Source: Micromonospora_G sp040676775 (lineage in GTDB: Bacteria; Actinomycetota; Actinomycetes; Mycobacteriales; Micromonosporaceae). From it: a stretch of 64,000 bases of DNA. Location: NCBI RefSeq assembly GCF_040676775.1, contig NZ_JBFAPP010000012.1, positions 186,001 through 250,000 on the forward strand, written 5' to 3'. The notes beneath the pieces are model-generated. The model saw only the letters and a program-made list of their open reading frames with translations. It was not told the DNA's origin and did not search any database. Positions 50,827 to 59,595 of the stretch are shown here, piece by piece (the first letter of the stretch is position 1; each line of letters starts with the position of its first letter). The position numbers and the translations under genes are program-made.

Positions 50827-51825
50827 GTGGCCGATCGTCAATCGATCGTTCTCAATGGAGATCTCGGCAGCGGTAAGAGCACGGTGTCGATCGAACTCGC
50901 CAAGCGACTCGGCCTGCGCCGGATCAGCGTCGGTGACCTGTACCGCGAGATGGCGCAGCGGCGCCAGATGACCACCCTGCAGCTCAACCTGCACGCCGAG
51001 CTGGACCAGGCGGTCGACGGCTACGTCGACCAACTCCAGCAGGACATCGCCGACTCCGGCGAGCAGTTGATCGTCGACAGCCGGCTGGCCTGGCACTTCT
51101 TCCGGGACGCGCTCAAGATCCACATGATCACCGAGCCGACCGAGGCGGCCCGCCGGGTGCTGGCCCGCCCCTCCGGCCCGGCCGAGAGCTACACCTCGAT
51201 CGAGGAAGCCCGGACCAAGCTGCGCGAACGCAGCGAGAGCGAGCGCAGCCGGTTCATCCTCCGGTACGGCGTGGACAAGGCCAAACTGCGCAACTACGAC
51301 CTGATCTGCGACACCACCCGCGCCTCCGCGATGGAGGTCGTCGAGCACGTCATCGCCGCCTTCGAGGGCACCCTCGGCAAGCAGGTGCTGCAGGAGGCGC
51401 CGCCGCTGCTCCTGCTCGACCCCGGCCGGATCTACCCCAGCCAGGAGATCCAGGGGCTGCGCGGGCTCTGGGAATCGGACTTCGTCGACGACGTCGCCCG
51501 GGCCGGAGAGGCGGCGCTGGAGCCGCTCAGCATCGGCTACACCGGCACCGACTTCTTCGTCGTCGACGGGCACCGGCGACTCAGCGCCGCCCTGCGCAAC
51601 GGGTTCAAGCTGGTCCCCGGCCGGCTGGTCGCCGAGGTCGACGAGCCCGTGGTCGGCGGCCGGTCCGCGGTCGAGTTCTTCCAGGCCGAGGTCGGGCTGG
51701 GCACGATCTACGACTGGGACGCGGCGCACGGCGTACGGCTGCCGCTGCCCGAGCACGTGCTGGCACAGGCCGACCCGGCCTCGGCCGACCCGATCCTGGC
51801 CAGCGAGGCCGGCATCTCCTCGTAA
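50827..51825 (+). CDS. Archaeal-type cytidylate kinase-like NTPase fused to a ParB/Srx-like domain
   Basis: 332 residues. Residues 1-190 match the short archaeal-type CMP kinase pattern: P-loop NGDLGSGKST, RRISVGDLYREMAQRRQM, a long HAELDQAVDGYVDQLQ helix, LIVDSRLAWHF, a LID-like EARTKLRERSESERSRF and RYGVDKAKLRNYDLICDT. Residues about 205-310 resemble the ParB/sulfiredoxin fold: LDPGRIYPSQEIQGLRGL, then VVDGHRRLSAALRNGFKLVP, the GHRR box. I know of no characterised protein of this architecture and do not assign a function; nucleotide-dependent DNA or RNA modification is one guess, since ParB-like domains bind CTP. GTG 50827 has AGGGG ten bases upstream; GTG 50818 is too close to it. Confidence 0.75.
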   Translation: MADRQSIVLNGDLGSGKSTVSIELAKRLGLRRISVGDLYREMAQRRQMTTLQLNLHAELDQAVDGYVDQLQQDIADSGEQLIVDSRLAWHFFRDALKIHMITEPTEAARRVLARPSGPAESYTSIEEARTKLRERSESERSRFILRYGVDKAKLRNYDLICDTTRASAMEVVEHVIAAFEGTLGKQVLQEAPPLLLLDPGRIYPSQEIQGLRGLWESDFVDDVARAGEAALEPLSIGYTGTDFFVVDGHRRLSAALRNGFKLVPGRLVAEVDEPVVGGRSAVEFFQAEVGLGTIYDWDAAHGVRLPLPEHVLAQADPASADPILASEAGISS

Positions 51826-51901
51826 CGGTCCCGCCCCGGGCGGGGCCGACTGGCGCCGGGCGACGATGATGGATCTTTGCGCGCCGTCCCGGAGGTACGC
51901 G

Positions 51902-53115
51902 ATGGATCCCGCCCAGGCACTCACCCTGCTCATGTCGCCGGCCGGGCGGACCGATCCGTACCCGCTCTACGAGGCACTGCGCCGGCACGGTCCGGTGGTC
52001 GAGGCCGGTCCGAACCTCTTTGTCGTCACCGGGTACGCCGCCGTCGACCAACTGCTGCGCGATCCCGGCATGCTGGTCCGCGACGCGGCGATGCTCGACC
52101 GGCAGTGGGTCGGCTGGTGGAACAACCCGGCGATCGCGGTGATCGCCACCTCGGTCCTGCAGACGAACCCACCGGACCACAGCCGGATGCGACGGCTGGT
52201 CGCCGGGGCGTTCACCGCGCGCCGGGTGGCTGCGCTGCGGGACGTGGTCACCGCCCAGTCGCGGGAACTGGTGACCGGCATAGCCGAGCGGGGCCGCGAC
52301 GGCCGGCCGGTGGACTTCCTGGCCGAGTTCGGCTACCCGCTGCCGGTCGGCGTCATCTGTGCGCTGCTGGGCGTACCGGCCGCCGACCATCCGTGGTTCC
52401 GGGTCCGGGCCGCCGACCTGACCGCCGTACTCGAACCGGAGATCACCCAGGACGACCTCGACACCGCGAACCGGGGCGCGACCGAACTGGCCGCGTACCT
52501 GCGGGAGCTGATCGCGTACCGGCGCCGTACCCCCGGTCCGGACCTGACCAGCGCGCTGGTCCTGGCCCACGACAGCGACCCCGACCAGCTCTCCGGCGAC
52601 GAACTGCTGGCCAACCTGGTGCTGCTGCTGGTGGCGGGCTTCGAGACCACCACCAACCTGCTCGGCAACGGCCTCGCCGTGCTGCTGGCCCACCCCGCAC
52701 ACGCCGCCCGGTTGCGGGCGGACCAGGCCCTCGCCCCGGACTACGTCCGCGAACTGCTCCGGTTCGACGCGCCGGTGCAGCTCACCAGCCGGGTCGCCGG
52801 CGTACCGACCGAGGCCGCCGGCACCAGGTTGCCGGCCGGCGCGGAGGTGCTGCTGCTGATGGGGCGGCCAACCGGGATCCGGACCGGTTCGCCCACCCGC
52901 ACCGGTTCGACCCGGACCGGCCGGACCGGCAACCGATCTCGTTCGGCGCGGGCGCGCACTACTGCCTCGGTGCGCCGCTGGCCCGGCTGGAGGCGGAGGT
53001 CGCCTTCCCCGAAGTGCTGCGTGGGCTACCCCGGCTCGAACTGGTCGGTACGCCCACCCACCGGATCCGGCTCACCCTGCGCGGCTACGAGCGGCTGCCG
53101 GTGTCGGTGGCCTGA
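51902..53115 (+). pseudogene. Cytochrome P450 with a single-base frameshift
   Basis: ATG 51902, with GGAGG seven bases upstream, opens a P450: TDPYPLYEALRRHGPVV, QTNPPDHSRMRRLVAGAFTARRV, the I-helix LLVAGFETTTNLLGNG with oxygen-activating Glu-Thr, and ELLRFDAPVQLTSRVA (the ExxR region). The frame breaks at the G run 52861-52864: after LLLMG the family sequence AANRDPDRF continues only in another frame, as if one base is missing. The heme signature FGAGAHYCLG (52942-52971) and the natural end at TGA 53113-53115 are in that frame. Restored, the protein would be about 404 residues. It is either a new pseudogene or a sequencing error; the rest shows no decay. Confidence 0.85.
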
Positions 53116-53136
53116 AATCTGCCGGTACCGCCGCCG

Positions 53137-53142
53137 TAGACT
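53137..53142 (+). promoter_or_regulatory. Candidate def-fmt-rsmB promoter -10 box
   Basis: TAGACT lies about 130 bases before the def start, just after the P450 stop. It repeats the hexamer seen ahead of efp, metK and rpe. No good -35 partner is visible. Confidence 0.4.
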
Positions 53143-53273
53143 GGTACGGCAGCATCCTGTCTGCCCCCGTTCCGCCGGGGCCGGTTCTCCCGATGGTGGT
53201 CCGCCCGACCGGGCGACCCGCCCGGGTGACCGTCCCACCGGCAACCGTCCCCCCAGCTAAGGAGCCGTCCCGC

Positions 53274-53834
53274 GTGACCGTCCAGCCCATCCGTCTGTTC
53301 GGGGATCCGGTGCTGCGCACGCCGGCCGAGCCGGTGGTCGACTTCGACGCCGAGCTGCGCAAGCTGGTCGCCGACCTCACCGACACCATGCGCGACCGCA
53401 ACGGTGCCGGTCTGGCCGCCCCGCAGCTCGGGGTCGGCCTACGGGTGTTCACCTTCGACGTGGACGACGTGGTCGGGCACCTGATCAACCCGGTGCTCTC
53501 CTTCCCCGACGAGGAGGAGCAGGACGGCCCGGAGGGCTGCCTGTCCATCCCCGGCCTCTACTTCGACACGGTGCGCCGGCAGAACGTCGTGGCCAAGGGC
53601 TTCAACTCGTACGGCGACCCGTTGCAGATCGTCGGCACCGGCCTGATGGCCCGCTGCGTACAGCACGAGACCGACCACCTCGACGGGGTGCTCTTCCTCG
53701 ACCGGCTCTCGGTCGAGGGGCGCAAGGAGGCGATGAAGGCGATCCGCGCGGCGGACTGGTACGACTCCGGCGCCCCGCCGGTGATCAAGACCAGCCCGCA
53801 CGGCGCGGGCAGTCCCTTCGGCCTGGGGCGGTGA
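53274..53834 (+). CDS. def: Peptide deformylase
   Basis: A 186-residue metalloenzyme that removes the formyl group from new proteins. The three family motifs are intact: GAGLAAPQ at 44-51, EGCLS with the metal-binding cysteine, and QHETDHLDG (HExxH). It begins TVQPIRLFGDPVLRTPAEPV. GTG 53274 has TAAGGAGC about nine bases upstream; the frame is open 27 codons further, in low-complexity sequence. The stop overlaps fmt (GTGA), so the enzymes that add and remove the formyl group are translated together. Confidence 0.96.
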   Translation: MTVQPIRLFGDPVLRTPAEPVVDFDAELRKLVADLTDTMRDRNGAGLAAPQLGVGLRVFTFDVDDVVGHLINPVLSFPDEEEQDGPEGCLSIPGLYFDTVRRQNVVAKGFNSYGDPLQIVGTGLMARCVQHETDHLDGVLFLDRLSVEGRKEAMKAIRAADWYDSGAPPVIKTSPHGAGSPFGLGR

Positions 53835-54784
53835 CCCGGATGCGCCTGGTCTTCGCCGGCACACCCGCCGTCGCGCTGCCCGCCCTGGAGGCCGTCGCCG
53901 CCTCCCGGCACGAACTGCTCGCCGTGGTGACCCGCCCCGACGCGCCCGCCGGACGCGGCCGTGGTCTGGTCCGCTCCCCGGTCGGTGCCTGGGCCGACGA
54001 GCACGGCATCGAGGTGCTCACCCCGGCCCGCCCGCGCGAGCCCGAGTTCCTGGCCCGGCTGACCGAGCTGGCGCCGGACTGCGTGCCGGTGGTCGCCTAC
54101 GGCGCGCTGGTGCCGCCAGCGGCGCTGGAGATCCCCACCCACGGCTGGGTCAACCTGCACTTCTCGCTGCTGCCTGCCTGGCGCGGGGCCGCGCCCGTGC
54201 AGCACGCGGTGCTGCACGGCGACGCACTGACCGGCGCCAGCGTGTTCCAGCTCGAAGCCGGGCTGGACACCGGCCCGGTCTTCGGCACCCTCACCGACGA
54301 GATCCGTCCCGTCGACACCTCCGGTGACCTGCTGACCCGGCTCGCCGCCTCCGGCGCCGGGCTGCTCGTGGCCGTACTCGACGCGATCGAGGCGGGCACC
54401 GCCCGAGCCGAGCCGCAGCCGGTCGACGGGGTCTCCCTGGCCCCGAAGCTGACCGTCGCCGACGGCCAGGTCCGCTTCACCGAACCGGGCTTCGCGGTGG
54501 ACCGGCGGATCCGGGCGGCCACCCCGGCACCCGGCGCCTGGACCACCTTCCGCGGCGACCGGGTCAAGCTCGGCCCGGTCCGACCGATCGCCAATTCACC
54601 CGATCTCAAACCAGGAGAGCTGCTCATCGAACGGACCCAGGTACTCGTCGGCACGGCCACCACCGCGGTTGCCCTCGGCGAGGTACGCGCTGCGGGCAAG
54701 AAGCCGATGCCGGCCACCGACTGGGCGCGCGGCGTCCGGGTCGCCCCGGGCGAGACCTTCCAGACCGCCGAGGTGACCGAGTGA
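53831..54784 (+). CDS. fmt: Methionyl-tRNA formyltransferase
   Basis: A 317-residue enzyme that formylates Met-tRNAi using 10-formyl-THF. RLVFAGTPAVALPALEAV starts the Rossmann-like domain; PVVAYGALVPPAALEIPTHGWVNLHFSLLPAWRGAAPVQHAV holds the catalytic Asn and His and the SLLP loop, and the Asp follows in LDTGPVF. The C-terminal OB domain begins near PATDWARGVRV-like sequence at the end. GTG 53831 overlaps the def stop; ATG 53840, three codons later, is an equally good start. Confidence 0.96.
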   Translation: MTRMRLVFAGTPAVALPALEAVAASRHELLAVVTRPDAPAGRGRGLVRSPVGAWADEHGIEVLTPARPREPEFLARLTELAPDCVPVVAYGALVPPAALEIPTHGWVNLHFSLLPAWRGAAPVQHAVLHGDALTGASVFQLEAGLDTGPVFGTLTDEIRPVDTSGDLLTRLAASGAGLLVAVLDAIEAGTARAEPQPVDGVSLAPKLTVADGQVRFTEPGFAVDRRIRAATPAPGAWTTFRGDRVKLGPVRPIANSPDLKPGELLIERTQVLVGTATTAVALGEVRAAGKKPMPATDWARGVRVAPGETFQTAEVTE

Positions 54785-56394
54785 TCGCCTCGTCGGACAA
54801 CCGTGACCAGACCCGCTCCGGGGACCGCACGGACGACCGTGGTCGCGGGCGCCCCGACGACCGGTCGCCGGTCCGCGCCGACGACCGGGGCCGACCCCGC
54901 TCGGACGACCGTGCTGGACCGCGCTCCGACGACCGGGGACGACCCCGCTTCGACGACCGTGGCCGTCCCCGGGACGCCCGCGGCGGCCGGGACCGGTCCA
55001 CCGGTACGGGCGGACGCGGTCGACCGGGCGGCCCACCGGCCGACCTGCCGCGCCTGGCGGCGTACGAGGCGGTGGCGGCGGTGCACCGCGACGACGCGTA
55101 CGCGAACCTGGTGCTGCCGGGACTCCTGCGCGACTGGGGACTGCACGGCCGTGACGCCGCCTTCGCCACCGAGCTGACCTACGGCACGCTGCGGGTACGG
55201 GGCACCCTGGACGCGATCCTGGCCGTCGCGGCGGCACGGGAGGTGGCCCGGATCGACCCACAGCCGCGCGACGCGTTGCGCATCGGCGCGTACCAGCTGC
55301 TCTACACCCGGGTGCCGGCGCACGCGGCCGTCTCCGCGACGGTCGAACTGGTCCGCTCGGTGGCACCGGGCGCGACCGGGTTCGCGAACGCGGTGATGCG
55401 CGAGATCGCCGGCAAGGACCTCGACACCTGGGTCGCCGAGCTGGCGCCGCCGTTCGAGACCGACCCGGTCGGGCACCTCTCGCTCGTCTACAGCCACCCA
55501 CAGTGGATCATCCGGTCGTTCGCCGAGGCGCTCGGCGGTGACATGTCCGAGACCACCCGACTGCTGATCGAGGACAACGAGCGCCCGCCGGTGCACCTCT
55601 GCGCCCGTCCCGGCCGAGCCGACCCGGTCGAGCTGGCCGACGAGGTGGGCGGCGCACCCGGTGCCTTCTCGCCGTACGCCGTGTACCTGTCCGGCGGGGC
55701 GCCGGGTGACCTGGCCGCGATCAACGACGGCCGGGCACACGTGCAGGACGAGGGTTCCCAACTCGTCGCCGCCGCGGTCGCCGCCGCACCGGTCGAGGGG
55801 GAGGACAGCCGCTGGCTCGACCTCTGCGCTGGTCCCGGCGGCAAGGCCGGTCTGCTCGGCGCGCTCGCCGCGCAGCGGGGGGCCACCCTGACCGCGGTGG
55901 AGGTGGCCGAGCATCGGGCCAGGCTGGTCTCCCAGGCGGTACGCGGCCTGCCGGTCAAGGTGCTCACCATGGACGGGCGGACCGCCGGCGAGGACCCCGA
56001 CCTGCCCGCGGGCGGATTCGACCGGGTACTGGTCGACGCACCCTGCACCGGGCTCGGGTCGCTGCGCCGCCGCCCCGAGTCGCGCTGGCGCCGCCAACCG
56101 TCCGACCTGCCGCCGCTGACCCGGCTGCAACGGGAACTGCTCACCGCAGCCCTCCGGGCGGTCCGGCCGGGCGGCGTGGTCGCGTACGTGACCTGCTCGC
56201 CGCACGTGGTGGAGACCCACGTGACGGTGACCGAGGCGGCGCGGCGTTCCGGCGTACCGGTCGATTTTGTCGACGCGCGGCCGCTGCTGCCGGCCGGCAT
56301 GCCCGGCCTCGGCGACGGCCCCACCGTGCAGCTCTGGCCGCAGCGGCACGGCACCGACGCGATGTTCCTGGCGGTGCTGCGCCGCGGCGAGTGA
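54781..56394 (+). CDS. rsmB: 16S rRNA m5C967 methyltransferase RsmB with RGR/DDRGRP extension
   Basis: 537 residues. The first ~85 are an extension rich in Arg, Asp and Gly, with repeats such as DDRGRPRSDDRAGPRSDD, probably disordered and RNA-binding. A NusB-like helical domain follows (RLAAYEAVAAVHRDDAYANLVLP to about 230), then the SAM-dependent methyltransferase: DLCAGPGGKAGLLGALAA, VDAPCTGLGSLRRRPESRW with catalytic Cys422, and VTCSPH with the release Cys472. GTG 54781 overlaps the fmt stop (GTGA). A perfect hairpin terminator lies just after its stop. Confidence 0.95.
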   Translation: MIASSDNRDQTRSGDRTDDRGRGRPDDRSPVRADDRGRPRSDDRAGPRSDDRGRPRFDDRGRPRDARGGRDRSTGTGGRGRPGGPPADLPRLAAYEAVAAVHRDDAYANLVLPGLLRDWGLHGRDAAFATELTYGTLRVRGTLDAILAVAAAREVARIDPQPRDALRIGAYQLLYTRVPAHAAVSATVELVRSVAPGATGFANAVMREIAGKDLDTWVAELAPPFETDPVGHLSLVYSHPQWIIRSFAEALGGDMSETTRLLIEDNERPPVHLCARPGRADPVELADEVGGAPGAFSPYAVYLSGGAPGDLAAINDGRAHVQDEGSQLVAAAVAAAPVEGEDSRWLDLCAGPGGKAGLLGALAAQRGATLTAVEVAEHRARLVSQAVRGLPVKVLTMDGRTAGEDPDLPAGGFDRVLVDAPCTGLGSLRRRPESRWRRQPSDLPPLTRLQRELLTAALRAVRPGGVVAYVTCSPHVVETHVTVTEAARRSGVPVDFVDARPLLPAGMPGLGDGPTVQLWPQRHGTDAMFLAVLRRGE

Positions 56395-56419
56395 GAACCG
56401 CCGCACCGATCTCCATACA

Positions 56420-56451
56420 GCGACGCCCCGGCCGGATGGCCGGGGCGTCGC
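56420..56451. terminator. Hairpin terminator between rsmB and the septum-formation gene
   Basis: A perfect 14-base-pair stem (GCGACGCCCCGGCC and its complement) with a GGAT loop, placed between two convergent genes. There is no T run, as is common in high-GC actinomycetes. Confidence 0.85.
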
Positions 56452-56480
56452 CGTACGTCTCCGTCGAGTGTGGTGCGGGG

Positions 56481-57371
56481 TCAGTTGATCGGCAGCGCGC
56501 CCGGCCCGGCACCCTTGAGGGACCGGGTCAGGGAACGACCGTCGATCCAGAGGAAACACTGCACCCCGCGGTTGCCGGCCGCCCAGTCGGCCTCGCTCGG
56601 GTAGTAGAAGATCCAGCCCGTGCGGTACTGCAGGTCGCTGTTGTTGGGCACCTTGGTGAAGGTGGCGATGACACCCATGCACCCCTTCTCGGTGCGGGCG
56701 TCGTCCTTGCGGAACGCGTCGTACGGGACGTCCGGCGCGGTCCAGATCCCGGCGAACTCGCTGTTGTGCTTCGCGGTGCAGGAGACCGGCTGCATCTGGT
56801 CGATGTCGTCCTTGACCAGCTTCGGCGTGAAGCAGCCGTAGGCCAGGCCGTCCGGCGCGGTCAGCGCGCCCTTGAGGGTCTGCTGCCGGCTCACCACGTC
56901 CGGGTTGTCCAGGCCACCGGTCTCCACCAGGTCGCACCGGAACCAGCGGGCGCCGCCCTCCCACGCGTAGCTCGACGGCGGCACCACGCTGAGCGAGAGA
57001 CGACCGCCGCGCCAGTCACCACCGACGAACTCGTTGACCTTGCCGTCGCACTCGGCCCGAGCCGCCCGCATGCTGGGCGACCCCTCGGCCGGGGGAGTGG
57101 TCCGATCCGCGTCACCGCCGCCGAACGTGCCCACGTACACGGTTTCGGTGTCGTGCGTCTGTCCACAATCGACCGGCTGGTAGGAACTCAGGTAGCCGAT
57201 GTCCACCGGTCGCGGGTGGCAGGTGCCGGCCGGTGGGGTGAAACTGACCGGAGCCCCGATCGCGGCCCAGTCGTCGGTCAGGTCGCCGTCGACACCGTCG
57301 GGCAGGGCACAACCGCTCAGTACGAGCGCCGCCAAACCACCGAGAGCCACTGCGGTCAACCAACGTCGCAT
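56481..57371 (-). CDS. Septum-formation family lipoprotein
   Basis: A 296-residue exported lipoprotein. The signal peptide is RRWLTAVALGGLAALVLSGC with lipobox LSGC. The mature part contains paired cysteine motifs separated by conserved His: GTCHP, PVDCGQTHDTETVYVGTF, RAECDGKVNEFVGG, then YGCFTPK, PVSCTAKHNSEFAGIW and KGCMGVIATF. This duplicated Cys/His layout matches the septum-formation domain of actinobacterial envelope proteins. The exact role is not established. ATG 57371 has GGGGAGGA seven bases upstream; the longer open frame shadows the next gene's region. It is convergent with rsmB. Confidence 0.85.
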   Translation of the reverse strand: MRRWLTAVALGGLAALVLSGCALPDGVDGDLTDDWAAIGAPVSFTPPAGTCHPRPVDIGYLSSYQPVDCGQTHDTETVYVGTFGGGDADRTTPPAEGSPSMRAARAECDGKVNEFVGGDWRGGRLSLSVVPPSSYAWEGGARWFRCDLVETGGLDNPDVVSRQQTLKGALTAPDGLAYGCFTPKLVKDDIDQMQPVSCTAKHNSEFAGIWTAPDVPYDAFRKDDARTEKGCMGVIATFTKVPNNSDLQYRTGWIFYYPSEADWAAGNRGVQCFLWIDGRSLTRSLKGAGPGALPIN

Positions 57372-57577
57372 CTGTTTGTCCTCCCCGGGGACCCGACGGC
57401 CGGCTACCGCACCCCTGCCGGGCACCGAAGGCCATCGGCCGAGCAGCATACCGGCTCGTGTCCGTACGACCCCGCGCCGCCTTCGTCCGCCGCCGGTCCC
57501 GGCCGCCATCCGGATGAGCGCATGCCCTGTCCCGTCCGGCTCCGGTCGGCCACGCCGACGACGGTGAGGGTTCGACA

Positions 57578-59170
57578 TCAGACGGTGACCCGTTCGGGCT
57601 CGGCGACTCCCGAGACCGGCTGGGCTTCCCCGGGTGCCGCCTCGGCCACCGACTCCGGGATGTCGATGGTTATCCGTCGGTAGAACGTGACGAGGACGAC
57701 GGCGGACAGTACGCCCAGCAGGAGCGGCGTCACCGAACCCAGTTGCGGATGCCACGAGCCGGTGAGGGGGTTCAGCGACGGGGGATACAGGGGCGAGGGC
57801 ATGCCGTTCTGAAAGCGGATCATGCCCCACGCGAGAACCAGCACATGAAGCGGCAGCAGGACGACCGCGAACAGTCTGGTCAGCCTGTTGAGCGGGGCCG
57901 CGAAACCCCGATTGGCGACGACGTATGCCGCGAGGATCGGAACTCCGATCAGCATCGGCAGGAAATAGCGTCCCTGGTTGATGAAGCCGGACTTGCTGAT
58001 CTGGATCGCCTCGGCGAGGCTCGGCGCGAGCATTCCCAGCGCGCCGAGGCCGGCCACCCGCCACCGATCGGCCGGTCGGCCGAGGGCAAGGGCAAGGGCC
58101 ACCAGGGTGCCGATCGCCATCCACCAGGCGATGTACACGAAGACAGGCAACGGAGTGTCGAGCCAGCCCAGTCGGCCGATGAGTTCGGGGACGATCTGAT
58201 GCCACCGGTCGAATATCTCGACCTGGAGCGTCTTGACCGGGCCGAGGTTGCTCGTGGTTCCCGGAATCAGGTCGGTCGCGTGTCGCCACAGGGTCCACGA
58301 GACGGCCGTCAGCCCGACCACGGAGAGTGTCGCGAAAAGGGTCCAGAAACGCCGTGAGCGCAACAGGACCTGGCGCAGGTGGGACGTCATCGGCAGCAGC
58401 ATGACCAGCGCGACGACGCCGAACCAGGCGGGCCCCGCGGGCCGCAGCGCGAGCATCGCAGCCCCCGCCACACCCGCGAGCCACCATGCCGACCTGCGCG
58501 CGCCCGCCCCGTCCGGCTCGAAGAAGATGGCCATCAGACCGACCACCAGGCCGAGGCCGGCCGCGATCTCCGTGCCGCTGGGGTTGATCGCCCCCGCCTG
58601 GACCGCGACGACCGGGGTGACGGCGACCAGGATGCCACCGACCACCGCCCGGCGGCGGAGTGTGAGCGCCACGGAGGTCGCCCAGGCGATCAGGGCCGCC
58701 ACGATCGCGGCGCTGATGAGCCGGGCGAACAGCACCCCGGTCATGTCCGGCGAGATCCGGATCGGCATCCCCACAGCCAGGTAGTAGGCCGGGGAGTACC
58801 GCGCGACGTGTACGAGCTTGCGCTGTTCGGTTTCGTCGCCACCCGGCGGGACGGCGCAACTCGCCGGCGCCTCCGGATGGAAGGCGAAGCAGTTGTCGCG
58901 GATCAGGCTTTTGGGAATGTTGCGATATACACCGGGATATTGGCCCTCTTGGGCGAGTTCGCCGAGAACCTGACCGGAGGCAACACCGTACGCGTTCGCG
59001 ATGTGCGCCTGCTCGTCCGGAGTGCCGTCATAGGGGCTGGCAACGGCCCACGCGGCGAACAACAGGAAATAGCCGAGCAGAGCCCAGAGGAACATCGTAC
59101 GGAGAGCGCGGCCGGAAAGGGCTGGGCGAGGCGATTCGGTCGCCGCCGGATTGGTCACCGGCGGGAGCAT
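57578..59170 (-). CDS. DUF2142 family polytopic membrane protein
   Basis: About 530 residues with ten or more hydrophobic segments. After the first segment (FLWALLGYFLLFAAWAVA) comes SPYDGTPDEQAHIANAYGVASG, the DUF2142 opening, in which the DEQAH stretch resembles the acidic first loop of GT-C glycosyltransferases. INPSGTEIAAGLGLVVGL and FINQGRYFLPMLIGVPIL follow, and the tail is cytoplasmic. It probably handles a lipid-linked sugar or polymer in the envelope, but no function is proven. ATG 59170 is my choice; ATG 59209 is an alternative and neither has a clear ribosome binding site. Confidence 0.82.
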   Translation of the reverse strand: MLPPVTNPAATESPRPALSGRALRTMFLWALLGYFLLFAAWAVASPYDGTPDEQAHIANAYGVASGQVLGELAQEGQYPGVYRNIPKSLIRDNCFAFHPEAPASCAVPPGGDETEQRKLVHVARYSPAYYLAVGMPIRISPDMTGVLFARLISAAIVAALIAWATSVALTLRRRAVVGGILVAVTPVVAVQAGAINPSGTEIAAGLGLVVGLMAIFFEPDGAGARRSAWWLAGVAGAAMLALRPAGPAWFGVVALVMLLPMTSHLRQVLLRSRRFWTLFATLSVVGLTAVSWTLWRHATDLIPGTTSNLGPVKTLQVEIFDRWHQIVPELIGRLGWLDTPLPVFVYIAWWMAIGTLVALALALGRPADRWRVAGLGALGMLAPSLAEAIQISKSGFINQGRYFLPMLIGVPILAAYVVANRGFAAPLNRLTRLFAVVLLPLHVLVLAWGMIRFQNGMPSPLYPPSLNPLTGSWHPQLGSVTPLLLGVLSAVVLVTFYRRITIDIPESVAEAAPGEAQPVSGVAEPERVTV

Positions 59171-59354
59171 ACCGGACGTACGGGCCGGTTTGAGCTCGAC
59201 GGGAACCATCGACGGCGGCTGCGGGTAGCGCTGCTCGAAACGGACCCACCACGATGGAGAGCCACTGCTCGATCTTCCGGCAGTCAGCACGTGTCCTGTC
59301 CGACGCCTGGGCCGCTTGGCCCGGCGCTACATGCTGACCACGCAGGCTCGGCGT

Positions 59355-59426
59355 GGCCGAGCATTCGGCTTCGAGGTCGGCCGAGTATTCGGCTTCGAGG
59401 TCGGCCGAGCTTCCGGCTTCGAGGTC
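59355..59426. repeat. Three 24-base tandem repeats upstream of rpe
   Basis: Copies begin at 59355, 59379 and 59403. Each starts GGCCGAG and ends GGCTTCGAGGTC, with the middle reading CATTC, TATTC and CTTCC. A unit carries short self-complementary blocks (GGCCGAG against TTCGGC), so the RNA could form repeated hairpins. The unit is a multiple of three and would encode octapeptides (GFEVGRVF on plus), but no gene is supported. Confidence 0.8.
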
Positions 59427-59583
59427 GACGCTGAGCGGGACCGGCAGTCGCGGCACGAGGCGACCGGCCGGGCGATGGTCGACAGCCGGCGACGAGTGCG
59501 CCACCGGCCCCGTATCCGAGCCCCGGTGGCACCCAACCGTGGGACGGTGTGGTGGCCCGTGCCGTACGGCTGGCGTCCGTTCG

Positions 59584-59589
59584 TAGACT
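59584..59589 (+). promoter_or_regulatory. Candidate -10 box for leaderless rpe transcript
   Basis: TAGACT ends six bases before GTG 59596 and there is no Shine-Dalgarno sequence, so transcription probably starts at or beside the start codon. Confidence 0.5.
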
Positions 59590-59595
59590 GGCGCG

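Larger units (their letters stand above)
59171..59595. other. Intergenic region with tandem repeats between DUF2142 gene and rpe
   Basis: About 425 bases without a convincing gene. Open frames cross it in both directions but lack ribosome binding sites and resemble nothing. It holds a 24-base tandem repeat (59355-59426), possible leftward promoters for the DUF2142 gene, and the rpe -10 box TAGACT at 59584-59589. Confidence 0.55.
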
